Shown piece after piece: positions 35,800 to 43,809 of a stretch of DNA of 64,000 nt. The position numbers and the translations under genes were made by a program. Source of the DNA: Planctomycetota bacterium (GTDB taxonomy: Bacteria > Planctomycetota > UBA8742 > UBA2392); assembly GCA_016712285.1 (NCBI GenBank), contig JADJRK010000001.1, positions 2,170,001-2,234,000 of the forward strand. The letters are read 5' to 3'. The notes under the pieces are model-generated. The model was not told where the DNA came from. It searched no databases and saw only the letters and a program-made list of their open reading frames with translations. Positions within the stretch are counted from its first letter, which is position 1. Every line of letters starts with the position of its first letter.

Positions 35800-38049
35800 A
35801 TGGGCAAGACCAAGTCGCCAGCCAAACGCTCCGCCACCCCGCCGAACTATCCCGGCCATGATCGCGCCTACCACCTCATGGTCCTCGGCCGCCTGATCGA
35901 CAACGAGGCCCCCAACTTTCTGCGCAAAGCCATGGGCTGGAGCTACCACGCGCCCAACGCCGGCCACGATGCCATCCAGCTTGCCCTCGGCTGCACGTTC
36001 CGGCCGGGCAAGGATTACCTGTTTCCGTATTACCGCGACCTGACCACGGCGCTGGCCGGCGGGCTTACCGCCCGCGAGATCATTCTCAATGGCCTCAGCC
36101 GCGACGCCGATGTCGCCGGCGGCGGCCGCCACATGAGCAACCACTTCGCCAAGCCCGAAATCGGCATCCAGAACGTCAGCAGCTGCGTCAGCAACCACAT
36201 CCAGCACGCCGCGGGCCTGGCCCGCGCGGTCAAGTACTACAAGTCCGACGCCGTGGTCTATTGCAGCTTCGGCGAATCCAGCGCCGCCGAGGGCTACGTG
36301 TACGAGGGTCTCAACGGCATCAGCAAAGAGCGCCTGCCCGTCGTCACCGTCATGCAGGACAACGGCTACGGCATCAGCGTGCCCAAGCGCGACCAGTCCG
36401 CCAACGAGTGCATCGCCGACAACTTCGCCGGCATCAACGGCGCCCGCATCTGGAAAGTGGATGGCCGCGACACCATCGCCTGCTTCGCCGCCATGGCCGA
36501 AGCCGCCGAGTTCGCGCGCGCCGGCAAAGGCGCCGCCATCGTCTACGCCTACTGCGTGCGCATCGGCAGCCACAGCAACAGCGACGCCCACAACCTGTAC
36601 CGCGACGAAGCCGAACTGGCCGAGGCTCGCGCCAAAGACCCGCTGCCGATCTATCGCAAGTGGCTGCTCGACGAAGGCACCACCGAGGCCGAACTGGCCG
36701 CCATCGAGAAAGCCGCGCAGGCCGAGTTCGATGACGCCCGCGACTTCGGCGAAAAGGCCCCCAAGCCCGACCCCAAAACCGCTCTAGAGTACGTCTTCCC
36801 GCCCGCCTATGAACCCGCGCAACAGCCCCGCCCGGAAGGGCGGGGGAATCAAGCGCAATCCGACAAGTTCGTCCAGCACTTCGAGGACAAGAAAGGCCGC
36901 GGCCTCACGCTTCGCCAGGGCATCAACGCCGCCCTGCGCCGCGAGTTCCGCGACAACCCCGACACCTTTCTGTGGGGCCAGGACATCGCCAACAAAGAGA
37001 AAGAGGGCATCTTCCTCGTCACCAAGGGCATGCAAGCCGAGTTCGGCATTGAGCGCGTGTTCAACGGCCCGATCGCCGAGAACTACATCCTCGGCACCGC
37101 CAACGGCATGAGCCGCTTCGACCGCAAGATCCGCATCGTCGTCGAGGGCGCCGAGTTCGCCGACTACTTCTGGCCCGCCATGGACCAGTACATCGAGTGC
37201 AGCCACGAGTATTATCGCACGCGCGGCCAGTTCACGCCCAACGTGCTGATAAGGCTGGCCAGCGGCGGCTACATCGGCGGCGGCTTGTACCACTCACAAA
37301 CGATTGAAGGTTCGCTGGCGAACATCCCGGGCGTGCGCATTGTGTACCCGACGTTTGCCGACGACGCGTTCGGGCTGGTGCGCACGGCGATGAAGTCAGA
37401 GGGCCCGACGTTGTTCCTTGAGCCCAAGGCGCTGTACAACGACCCGCGCACGCGCAGCCAGATCCCGGAAGATTTCGAAGTACCGTTCGGCAAGGCCAGG
37501 GTAAGGCGCGAAGGCACCGACGTAGTGGTCTTCAGCTACGGCAACGCCCTGCTGATGGCGTTGAAAGCGGCCGAAGAGCTGGGTGATGTGGCCGCCCCGG
37601 CCGCAAAGAGTGGCGCGGGCGCCCCGCCCGCGCAGAGTGATGCGGGCGAGGGCGCCCACACCACCAACTACAACGGCCCCGACCGCCGAAGCCCCGAGTT
37701 CGTAAGAAGCACCGACACCGGCGGCTCCCCCACCTCCAACCTCCAACCTCCAATCTCGGTGGCTGTCGTCGACCTAAGAAGCATCGTGCCCCTCGACGAA
37801 GAAACCATCCTCGAGTGGGTAAAGAAAACCGGCCGAGTAGTAATCGCCCACGAAGGCCCAGAGTACGGCGGCTTCGGCGGAGAACTGGCAGCCCTGATCG
37901 CCAACAAAGCCTTCGAGTACCTGGACGCCCCAATCCAAAGGGTAGGAGCCAGATTCAGCCCAGTACCGTTCTCAACAGCACTCGAACCCGAAGTGTTGCC
38001 GCAGCCCAAGAACGTGTCGGATGCCATTCGGCTGGTCGCGCAGTTCTAA
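35800..38049 (+). CDS. Fused 2-oxo acid dehydrogenase E1 component (alpha-beta in one chain)
   Basis: 749 residues. Decarboxylates a branched-chain or related 2-oxo acid with thiamine diphosphate. The alpha half (~20-340) has GWSYHAPNAGHDAIQLALG, the ThDP motif GESSAAEGYVYEGLNG...QDNGYGIS and IGSHSNSDAHNLYR. The beta half (~375-749) has LTLRQGINAALRREF, GPIAENYILGTANGMS, YHSQTIEGSLANIPGVRIVYP, and VVDLRSIVPLDEETILEWVKKTGRVVIAHEGPEYGGFGGEL. Two linkers carry inserted palindromic DNA (36826-36845 and around 37589-37755); the second adds ~55 residues inside the beta half where homologues have a few. ATG 35800 is chosen as homology starts shortly after. E2 and E3 genes are not in the window. Confidence 0.92.
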   Translation: MGKTKSPAKRSATPPNYPGHDRAYHLMVLGRLIDNEAPNFLRKAMGWSYHAPNAGHDAIQLALGCTFRPGKDYLFPYYRDLTTALAGGLTAREIILNGLSRDADVAGGGRHMSNHFAKPEIGIQNVSSCVSNHIQHAAGLARAVKYYKSDAVVYCSFGESSAAEGYVYEGLNGISKERLPVVTVMQDNGYGISVPKRDQSANECIADNFAGINGARIWKVDGRDTIACFAAMAEAAEFARAGKGAAIVYAYCVRIGSHSNSDAHNLYRDEAELAEARAKDPLPIYRKWLLDEGTTEAELAAIEKAAQAEFDDARDFGEKAPKPDPKTALEYVFPPAYEPAQQPRPEGRGNQAQSDKFVQHFEDKKGRGLTLRQGINAALRREFRDNPDTFLWGQDIANKEKEGIFLVTKGMQAEFGIERVFNGPIAENYILGTANGMSRFDRKIRIVVEGAEFADYFWPAMDQYIECSHEYYRTRGQFTPNVLIRLASGGYIGGGLYHSQTIEGSLANIPGVRIVYPTFADDAFGLVRTAMKSEGPTLFLEPKALYNDPRTRSQIPEDFEVPFGKARVRREGTDVVVFSYGNALLMALKAAEELGDVAAPAAKSGAGAPPAQSDAGEGAHTTNYNGPDRRSPEFVRSTDTGGSPTSNLQPPISVAVVDLRSIVPLDEETILEWVKKTGRVVIAHEGPEYGGFGGELAALIANKAFEYLDAPIQRVGARFSPVPFSTALEPEVLPQPKNVSDAIRLVAQF
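36826..36845. repeat. GGAA-loop palindrome in the E1 alpha/beta linker
   Basis: Perfect 8-bp stem CCCCGCCC-GGAA-GGGCGGGG inside the coding sequence, encoding PRPEGRG between the alpha and beta halves. It is the same core and loop as the palindromes in the histone-like tail gene, read on the other strand. Confidence 0.75.
37613..37633. repeat. Palindrome in the E1 beta-half insertion
   Basis: Perfect 8-bp stem GCGCGGGC / GCCCGCGC with a 5-base loop inside the ~55-residue insertion of the E1 gene. It is followed at 37730-37755 by a tandem CCTCCAA word, CACCTCCAACCTCCAACCTC, more like intergenic repeat DNA than coding sequence. Confidence 0.7.
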
Positions 38050-38168
38050 GGTTCGGCCACGAGCATTCGCACCTTGGCGACTTGGAAATTATCCACAGTT
38101 AGCGAACAGCGCCGCGGATGTCGCACCCCGTTCTAGACTCTGGTGGATCGATTTGGCCAAAGGGTTCT

Positions 38169-39689
38169 ATGGTGGAAGCTGCGAAAAAAGCTGACAAGAC
38201 AGTCTGGTGGGGAGCTTTGGAGCGGGACACCGAGTTGGTCATCGGCCTAGTGTCTACGGTTGGTACCGAGTCGCGCAAAGTAGGCAAAGTCATAGAAGAT
38301 TACCTGAAGAACTTGAGTTACGAGGTTCAGCAGATCCACATTTCGACCGATGTCATTCCCATCGTGAACGCTAAGGTCGCGAAGGGGTTTCCCGACGAGT
38401 TTACGCGAATCAAGAAGTTGATGGATGCAGGGAATCAAGCTCGAAAGAAGTCTGGCGACTACTCGGTGTTGGCTCTAGGTGCGATTACAATCATCGGCTT
38501 GAACCACAAGAATAAACAAAAGCCTACCGAACCAAAACCCGCGTCAAGGCGCGCGTACATCGTCAGCAGTTTGAAGCATCCCGACGAGGTCAGAAGATTC
38601 CGAGAAGTGTACCCACATGGATTCTATCTGATCGGAATACACTCTGACCGAGAGCGGCGTCTGCAGTATCTCACCAAGGAGAAGCAGATTCCCGCCACTT
38701 TGGCCGAGGTGCTAATCGAGCGTGACTACAACGAAGATCTTCGTCACGGTCAACGTGTATCAGAAACATTCCACTTGTCCGACTTCTTCGTTCGGCTGGA
38801 AGCAGATGACGATACCGTCAAGAACAGCATTTGGCGTCTTCTGGAGGTTCTCTTCGGCCATCCCAATAGGACGCCCACGTTCGATGAATATGCAATGTTC
38901 ATGGCCTACTCGTCGTCCTTGAAGTCGGCAGACCTTTCGCGTCAGGTCGGCGCAGTCATTGCAAAAGACTTCGACCTGTTGGCGACCGGTGCGAATGAGT
39001 GTCCAGCATCAGGCGGGGGGACATACTGGCCGCAGTACGACGGAGACACCAAGGGAATTCGCGATTTCATGCGTGGACGTGACTACACGCGGGGCGAAGA
39101 CAGCAACAAAGTCGAGCAACGCAAGATCGTCCTCTCCATCGTGGAAGCTGGAGCAAACAAGGGACTCGACCGACGGAAGCTTAAGTCGCTTGTTGAGAAT
39201 AGCCAAATCAAGGATCTTACGGAGTATGGTCGCGTTGTTCATGCAGAGATGGACGCCTTGCTGACTTGTGCGAGGCGGGGAACTAGCAGCGTGGGTGCAA
39301 CTTTGTACTGCACGACATTTCCTTGCCATAACTGCGCCAAGCACATCGTTGCGTCGGGCATCAAGAGGGTTGTCTTCATTGAACCGTATGAAAAAAGCAA
39401 GGCAGCGGAGTTTCACGACGACTCCATCTTGCTGGGATTTGACGGTGGGAATGGGAAAGTTCGATTCGAGCCCTTCGTTGGTGTTGGGCCAGGCAAATAC
39501 TTTGACCTGTACTCCATGACTCTTAGTAGAGGCTGGAAGATGACTAGAAAAAACGATGATGGTACCGCTGCTCAATGGAAGGAAAACACTGCGGACGCCC
39601 GAATTCAGATGCTTCCGGAGTCGTACCTACAACTTGAGAGAAAGGCTGCAGCGCAGTTCAGCAAGCATCGAAAGAAGCTCACTAGCTAA
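38169..39689 (+). CDS. avcD: Anti-phage dCTP-deaminase-like protein (P-loop kinase-like domain plus cytidine deaminase; AvcD/DCD type)
   Basis: 506 residues. The N-terminal ~270 residues form a P-loop nucleoside-kinase-like domain (ELVIGLVSTVGTESRKVGKVIEDYLKN, then YLIGIHSDRERRLQYLTKE and LSDFFVRLEADDDTVKNSIWRLLEVLFG). The C-terminal deaminase domain has H358-A-E360 and TTFPC386HNC389AKHI, the zinc and catalytic residues. This two-domain arrangement is that of the AvcD/DCD proteins that deplete dCTP during phage infection. GC is clearly lower than in flanking genes, suggesting transfer. Upstream lie 119 non-coding bases where an AvcI-like RNA regulator could sit. ATG 38169 has AAGGG 5 bases upstream; ATG 38118 is the alternative. 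Confidence 0.9.
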   Translation: MVEAAKKADKTVWWGALERDTELVIGLVSTVGTESRKVGKVIEDYLKNLSYEVQQIHISTDVIPIVNAKVAKGFPDEFTRIKKLMDAGNQARKKSGDYSVLALGAITIIGLNHKNKQKPTEPKPASRRAYIVSSLKHPDEVRRFREVYPHGFYLIGIHSDRERRLQYLTKEKQIPATLAEVLIERDYNEDLRHGQRVSETFHLSDFFVRLEADDDTVKNSIWRLLEVLFGHPNRTPTFDEYAMFMAYSSSLKSADLSRQVGAVIAKDFDLLATGANECPASGGGTYWPQYDGDTKGIRDFMRGRDYTRGEDSNKVEQRKIVLSIVEAGANKGLDRRKLKSLVENSQIKDLTEYGRVVHAEMDALLTCARRGTSSVGATLYCTTFPCHNCAKHIVASGIKRVVFIEPYEKSKAAEFHDDSILLGFDGGNGKVRFEPFVGVGPGKYFDLYSMTLSRGWKMTRKNDDGTAAQWKENTADARIQMLPESYLQLERKAAAQFSKHRKKLTS

Positions 39690-39706
39690 CATCTGAGGGC
39701 GTCAAC

Positions 39707-39931
39707 ATGTCGAACCAAAAGAAGCAGCCAATTGTGGCGTTCAAGTTGAGTCAGTCCTTACTGCAGTTTATGGAGGAGGCTGAACGCGAAGCGTCGTCCT
39801 GGCCCGCTTGGCGCCAAAAAAACTTTGGCAGCACAGTGCAAACTAGCGCGACCAAGCACCAGTTTGTGGTTATTCACAAACGAAAGAAGGGCAAGAAGCA
39901 GGCTGAAAAGAAGCATCAGCTGGCGGTTTAG
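39707..39931 (+). CDS. Small basic protein downstream of the deaminase gene
   Basis: 74 residues, starting 17 bp after the deaminase stop, with GAGGGCG just upstream of the ATG. The N-terminal half (VAFKLSQSLLQFMEEAEREASSWPAWRQKNFG) is amphipathic; the C-terminus is Lys-rich (VVIHKRKKGKKQAEKKHQL). Shared strand, tight spacing and similar low GC make it a likely operon partner of the defence gene. I do not recognise a family. Confidence 0.65.
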   Translation: MSNQKKQPIVAFKLSQSLLQFMEEAEREASSWPAWRQKNFGSTVQTSATKHQFVVIHKRKKGKKQAEKKHQLAV

Positions 39932-40172
39932 CAGGAGTTGCAGCCTTGCCGTCATGCCGATGTCGAACGAACGAGAATTTGGGAACTTGGCATCTGCATG
40001 CGGGCACCTGCCCGCCGAAAGCAACCCGCTCACGTCTCTGCGCAACTGGGGGAGCCCACGCACCAAAGTCCAATCCATAACCGACGACAACTCGCAGTTC
40101 ACTGATCGGCCGGGGGAGATGGTTGTGTCGGGCCGCATAGGATGCGAGCAGCCGGGCGGGTTGGGAGTGCTT

Positions 40173-40355
40173 ATGCCTGTTGTTGAACCTACTAAAGATG
40201 GTCCTTACTTGCTTTCGGGTTGTCCTGCTGTTGTGCGTATGCGGGATGGCGCGGCGATTCCGCTCAACGGCCAGGTTGCTTTGTGCCGGTGTGGGGGCTC
40301 GGCCAACAAGCCTTTCTGCGATGGCACTCGGCCCCAGCGGGGCTGTGAATCGTAG
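40173..40355 (+). CDS. CDGSH-type iron-sulfur protein, C-terminus altered
   Basis: 60 residues with GGGAG 5 bases upstream of the ATG. The CDGSH motif is C-R-C-GGS-ANK-P-F-C-D-G-T-R: the three Cys ligands are present but the His that should follow (CDG[ST]H) is Arg, and the protein ends within a few residues (PQRGCES). The DNA at this point (GGCCCCAGCGGGGC) is a palindrome that joins the REP array beginning at 40356. The gene may have lost its end to repeat insertion. Cluster binding is doubtful. About 240 bp upstream (39932-40172) hold no recognisable gene. Confidence 0.6.
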   Translation: MPVVEPTKDGPYLLSGCPAVVRMRDGAAIPLNGQVALCRCGGSANKPFCDGTRPQRGCES

Positions 40356-41319
40356 CCCACGGCTTCAGCCGTGGGTATCTACACAACTCTGGCTGGGCCT
40401 CTGTCGCCCCTGACGGGGCTTGGAAGGCTGGTGCGCGGACTACCGGGGGTTTCTTCGGCGCAGGCGCCTCAGTCACCCCCGGCTACTTTCGGCCGCCCCT
40501 GCGGGGCTCAACTGCCGGCTTTTCGTCCCGAAGGGACGTTCGAGAGTAGCCGGGGGTGACCGCAGGCGAAGCCCAGGGAACCCCCGGAACAGCGCGCAAA
40601 GCGGGCCAAGCCCCGCAGGGGCGGCAGAACCGTCCCTCCTGGCGTGATCACGTGACGGCCTGCGACTTTTGTAGAAACCCACGGCTTCAACCGTGGGAAC
40701 GGATTGCAGAACGGGTCAGCGCCCCAGTCGCCGACGCGGGAAAGGCCGCGAAGTTCCCGCGCCCCTATGGGGCGCTCTTCTTTTTCGCTCGCGGTCCCAT
40801 GGCTGAAGCCATGGGCTACATTCCACAGCCGCTACGCGGCTTACTGCGCGTGGGGTTTGGTTGTTCTTCGTGGGATCTGTGAACTATGCCTTAAGCCAGC
40901 GCCCGGAGGGCGCGGCATGGATTAGCCCGGCGCGTCAGCGCCGGGGACACCGCACATGATGACCCGAGCCCGCGGAGCGGGCGGCATGAAACCGCTCGAC
41001 GAGACCGATGTCGCCCCCTCACGGGGGCTCCCGACTTCGCCAAGGCTCCCGACTTCGCCAAGGCTTCGTCGGACAAGTCGTCGGGCAAGCCGGGCTCCTG
41101 TTTTCTGGATCTACCGCCTGTGAGTTTTCGCCCCCGTGGCGTCGTTGCGCTCTTGGCGCCTTTGCGTGGGGCTGTTGCCCTTGCCGCCTGGCGGCGGCCG
41201 CTCGCTTACACGCCTTCGCCGTGGCTTCGGCGCGCACGCGCTTCGCGCTCCACCGCGCGTGCCACTATGTTGTCGCGTTGCTTTTTAGGCTGGTCTCCAA
41301 CTTTGCTCTTGGAGGTCAT
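40356..41319. repeat. REP-rich intergenic array
   Basis: About 960 bp without a credible gene, packed with at least nine distinct palindromes: CCCACGGC-TTCA-GCCGTGGG (40356-40375), an outer pair TCACCCCCGGCTACT (40473-40487) / AGTAGCCGGGGGTGA (40545-40559) enclosing GCCCCTGCGGGGC (40495-40507) and CGTCCC-GAA-GGGACG (40524-40538), GCCCCGCAGGGGC (40610-40622), CCCACGGTT-type (40678-40697), CCCATGGC-TGAA-GCCATGGG (40797-40816), GCCCGC-GGA-GCGGGC (about 40966) and others. GTAG precedes several, as in REP elements. The SDEALAK repeat copy B lies at 41031-41077. Confidence 0.75.
41031..41077 (-). repeat. Interspersed ~47-bp repeat, copy B
   Basis: On the minus strand this matches copy A at 35397-35443 nearly base for base (CTTGTCCGACGAAGCCTTGG CGAAGTCGG), with the GAAGTCGG-AGC-CTTG unit repeated once more. 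It sits inside the REP array. Confidence 0.75.
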
Positions 41320-41919
41320 ATGAACCGTTTTGAACGAAGGGCGCGCATCGCGGCGCTCAAGCGGCAACAGAAAGAGGCCCGCCGCGCCAAGGCCCTGACG
41401 GCTTCTGAGCCCGCGCCCGAAGCCACGCCCGAGATGCCGCCCGAGCTTGAGCCCTACGGCGCCGAGCAGCAGGCCAACGCCGCGCACTTGAACCGCGTTG
41501 CGCGCAGCAAACTTCCCGAGTCCGGCACCGCGCCCGACCGTGTACTGGAAGCCTGCGGCGTGACTGCCGGCTTCGGCGTCGCGGTCAGCAAGGGGCTCAA
41601 GCATATCTCCGAGCTCAAGCTCGACGACGACCACGCCCGCCAGATGTTGGTGCGCGCCGCGCACGTGCTGGACGACGTGATCTGCACCGTGCAGGAGGCG
41701 CTGCAAGCCGTGTCGCCCGAGCGTCGCCGCGAGGCGATGGCTGTGCTGAACGCCGAACCCGAGCCCGAGCCGCTCTACAGCACGCCGCAGCAAAGGCCGC
41801 GGCGCGGCCCCGACCCCGTGGTCACGCTGATGCGCATCGGCATGCAAGCCGCAAGCCTGCTGCGCCGGATCATCAGCAAGACCAACCCAGGATTAGGACG
41901 GCTGCAAAAAGCGGCTTAG
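41320..41919 (+). CDS. Soluble hypothetical protein
   Basis: 199 residues. A perfect GGAGGT lies 3-8 bases before the ATG. The N-terminal ~30 residues are a basic helix (RRARIAALKRQQKEARRAK), followed by a Glu/Pro linker. Residues ~70-140 form helices (RVLEACGVTAGFGVAVSKGLKHISELKLDDDHARQMLVRAAHVLDDVICTVQEALQ), and there is a further Pro/Arg linker before a basic C-terminus. No signal peptide. Function unknown. It lies between two repeat regions. Confidence 0.75.
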   Translation: MNRFERRARIAALKRQQKEARRAKALTASEPAPEATPEMPPELEPYGAEQQANAAHLNRVARSKLPESGTAPDRVLEACGVTAGFGVAVSKGLKHISELKLDDDHARQMLVRAAHVLDDVICTVQEALQAVSPERRREAMAVLNAEPEPEPLYSTPQQRPRRGPDPVVTLMRIGMQAASLLRRIISKTNPGLGRLQKAA

Positions 41920-41930
41920 GGGTGCGGTTG

Positions 41931-42142
41931 GTGTGTTGCGGGCTACCAGCCCGCACGTGTTGCAGGCCTCTGGCCTGCATGGTTGGCGCTTAACCGGTCG
42001 GCCCGGCAAAGGCGTTCACCACGGAGAAACACAGTCACAGAGGAAACCAAAACCAAGAATTGAACAGAAAAGCAGTCCTCCGTGGCTCTGTGCCTCTGTG
42101 GTGAGACGCTTTTCGGTGAAGCCGAGACGGCCCCAACACAAA
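41931..42142. repeat. Multi-hairpin repeat of the GTGTTGCGGGC family, interrupted copy
   Basis: The left part (GTGTGTTGCGGGCTACCAGC onward, with GCAGGCCTCTGGCCTGC) and the right part (CCGAGACGGCCCCAACACAA) match the compact copy at 63076-63197, but the middle is replaced by an unrelated inverted repeat: CACCACGGAGAAACACAGTC (arm 42017-42044) against CTGTGCCTCTGTGGTGA (arm 42076-42104), imperfect. One repeat appears to be inserted in another. No gene lies here. Confidence 0.75.
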
Positions 42143-42204
42143 TTCAGCGTTTCGAGCAAGGCCAACCAGCAACCAGAGGCCAATGCAAAAACGACGTGAG
42201 TCAC

Positions 42205-43671
42205 TCAATGAAAAACGAGGGCGCGATAGCCGCGCGCTGCGTACTCGGGCAACAGAGAATTCGCCTGCGTCAGCATTGGCTGGTTCTTTGCGTCGCCTGC
42301 GGCCAGCGCCACCACGTTGCGCGCGTGCATCGCGCGCAGCTCAAGCCGGGGCAGCACACCCGGCTCGAGGCCGACCAGCAGTTCCTGCGCGGTGGCGGTG
42401 TGACGCAGCGCCTGCTTGCGCTGGCCGCCAACGCGGAACAACTGGGCGACGAAGCACTCCTGGGCAAAGCGCGCCAGCGGGTCGTTCGGCTGTTTCGAAT
42501 TCTCGACATGCACCAGCATTCGCTGGGCCGGGTTCGCGCCGCCTTCGGCCAGCGCCTCGGCCAGGCACTTCGCATGGACGACGGCGAAATGCTCGCGCGC
42601 GACGTGGCCTTCGCTGTGCTTCAGCACCAGCGCCAACGACTCTGCGTTCTCGGACAGCGCGGCAAAGGCAATCAGGCGCGACCACTTGGCTTCGCTGTCG
42701 CCGCCAAAGGCCATGGCCTGCTGCATGCTCATCGAGCCCTCGAGCAACTGGCCGCGCGCGAGTGTCTGCTCAATATTCAGGCGATAGCGTGGCTCGGCGC
42801 GTGGCAGCACGCGGCGGGCGGTGTCCAGGGCGCGTGCCAGGTCGCCGAGTTCGATGTCGAGCGCGGCGCCAGCGGCTTCCAGGTGAACCTGCTGGCCGCC
42901 GCAAAGCTCAAGGCTGGCGCGGGCGACGCGGCGGGCCTCTTCAAAGCGGCCGTTGGTCTCAAGGATTTTCACGAAGTTGTGGGCTTCGGGCTGGGTCCAC
43001 TCATCCAGCGCGCCCCGGTTCAGCAGCATCGAAAGAAAGCTGCGCCGCTGGTGCGACAGCGCTTGTGCCGCGTTGCCGCCCGCGTGATGAAAGTGCGACA
43101 GCGTGCCCTCAAGCTGCGCCTGCAGAAACAGGTCATCGGCAAGGCGGCTCACCTGTTGGGCTGCTGCCAGCAACGTCTCGGCGCGGTTGAGGTCGCGCTT
43201 GAGCAGCGCGTCGCGGATCTCGTCGATCAGCTTGAGCAGGATCGGGCGGCTGTGCTGATTCAGTTTCGCGCGCAGTCCTTCATATTGGGCAAGGGCCTCG
43301 TTGAGGTCGCGCAGCACGCCCAGGTGGTGCTTGCCGGTCAACGAGCCCAGGCGCATGCGGTTGACCGATGCCATCGCGCCCACCAGCGCCAGCAGGTCGC
43401 CCGCCATCTCGCGTGTGCCCGACGAGATGTCGGACAAATACGGCGTGCCCTCGCCGGTGAGCAGCCACGCGGGGTTGATGCCCAGCGTCTCGACCAGCGC
43501 CGAACCGAACTCAAGGGGCATGCGGGTGCCGGCGGAATAGCGGCTGACGTTGTTGGGCGAGAAGTCGGTGCGGCGTGCGATCTCGGCCTGGGTGTGGGCG
43601 TCGATCAGGCTGGCGAGCCTTTCCTGAAGGCCTGAGGCGCGTTCGGCGTTGCGGTCAAGGGCAGCGGTCAT
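42205..43671 (-). CDS. XRE-type regulator with C-terminal TPR-like helical domain
   Basis: 488 residues. The N-terminal helix-turn-helix (RLASLIDAHTQAEIARRTDFSPNNVSRYSAGTRMPLEFGSALVETLGINPAWLLTGEGTP) is of the XRE/Cro type. The rest is helical repeats (LNRAETLLAAAQQVSRLADDLFLQAQLEG, FEEARRVARASLELCGGQQVHLEAAG and others), as in TPR-type sensory regulators. A perfect GGAGG precedes the ATG at 43671. The palindrome at 43709-43730 upstream is a likely autoregulatory operator. Inducer and regulon are unknown; the FG-GAP protein gene is divergent and could be under its control. Confidence 0.85.
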   Translation of the reverse strand: MTAALDRNAERASGLQERLASLIDAHTQAEIARRTDFSPNNVSRYSAGTRMPLEFGSALVETLGINPAWLLTGEGTPYLSDISSGTREMAGDLLALVGAMASVNRMRLGSLTGKHHLGVLRDLNEALAQYEGLRAKLNQHSRPILLKLIDEIRDALLKRDLNRAETLLAAAQQVSRLADDLFLQAQLEGTLSHFHHAGGNAAQALSHQRRSFLSMLLNRGALDEWTQPEAHNFVKILETNGRFEEARRVARASLELCGGQQVHLEAAGAALDIELGDLARALDTARRVLPRAEPRYRLNIEQTLARGQLLEGSMSMQQAMAFGGDSEAKWSRLIAFAALSENAESLALVLKHSEGHVAREHFAVVHAKCLAEALAEGGANPAQRMLVHVENSKQPNDPLARFAQECFVAQLFRVGGQRKQALRHTATAQELLVGLEPGVLPRLELRAMHARNVVALAAGDAKNQPMLTQANSLLPEYAARGYRALVFH

Positions 43672-43708
43672 TGTGACCTCCGTGGCAGATTTGTCGGGCG
43701 TGCGGACC

Positions 43709-43730
43709 TGTATACCAAATTAGGTACACA
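43709..43730. promoter_or_regulatory. Palindromic operator candidate upstream of the XRE regulator
   Basis: TGTATACCAAATTAGGTACACA is an 11-bp half-site inverted repeat with 9 of 11 positions matching, 38 bp upstream of the regulator start in the divergent gap to the FG-GAP gene. AT-rich and unlike its surroundings. Likely bound by the adjacent XRE protein. Confidence 0.5.
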
Positions 43731-43809
43731 ATATGCCAGATCATTTTCTTAGTTGATGTCATTTTGGGTAGGCTTGGGCGCATTGATCTGTCACTTACAG
43801 GAGCCTTCC

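Noticed and set aside
40356..41319. A CRISPR array
   Set aside because: The repeats are palindromic, of different families and irregularly spaced, with no constant spacer length and no cas genes.
42082..43635. A 517-codon plus-strand frame opposite the XRE-TPR regulator
   Set aside because: Composition is that of an antisense shadow; the regulator on the minus strand has a recognisable HTH, a perfect ribosome-binding site and a palindromic operator.
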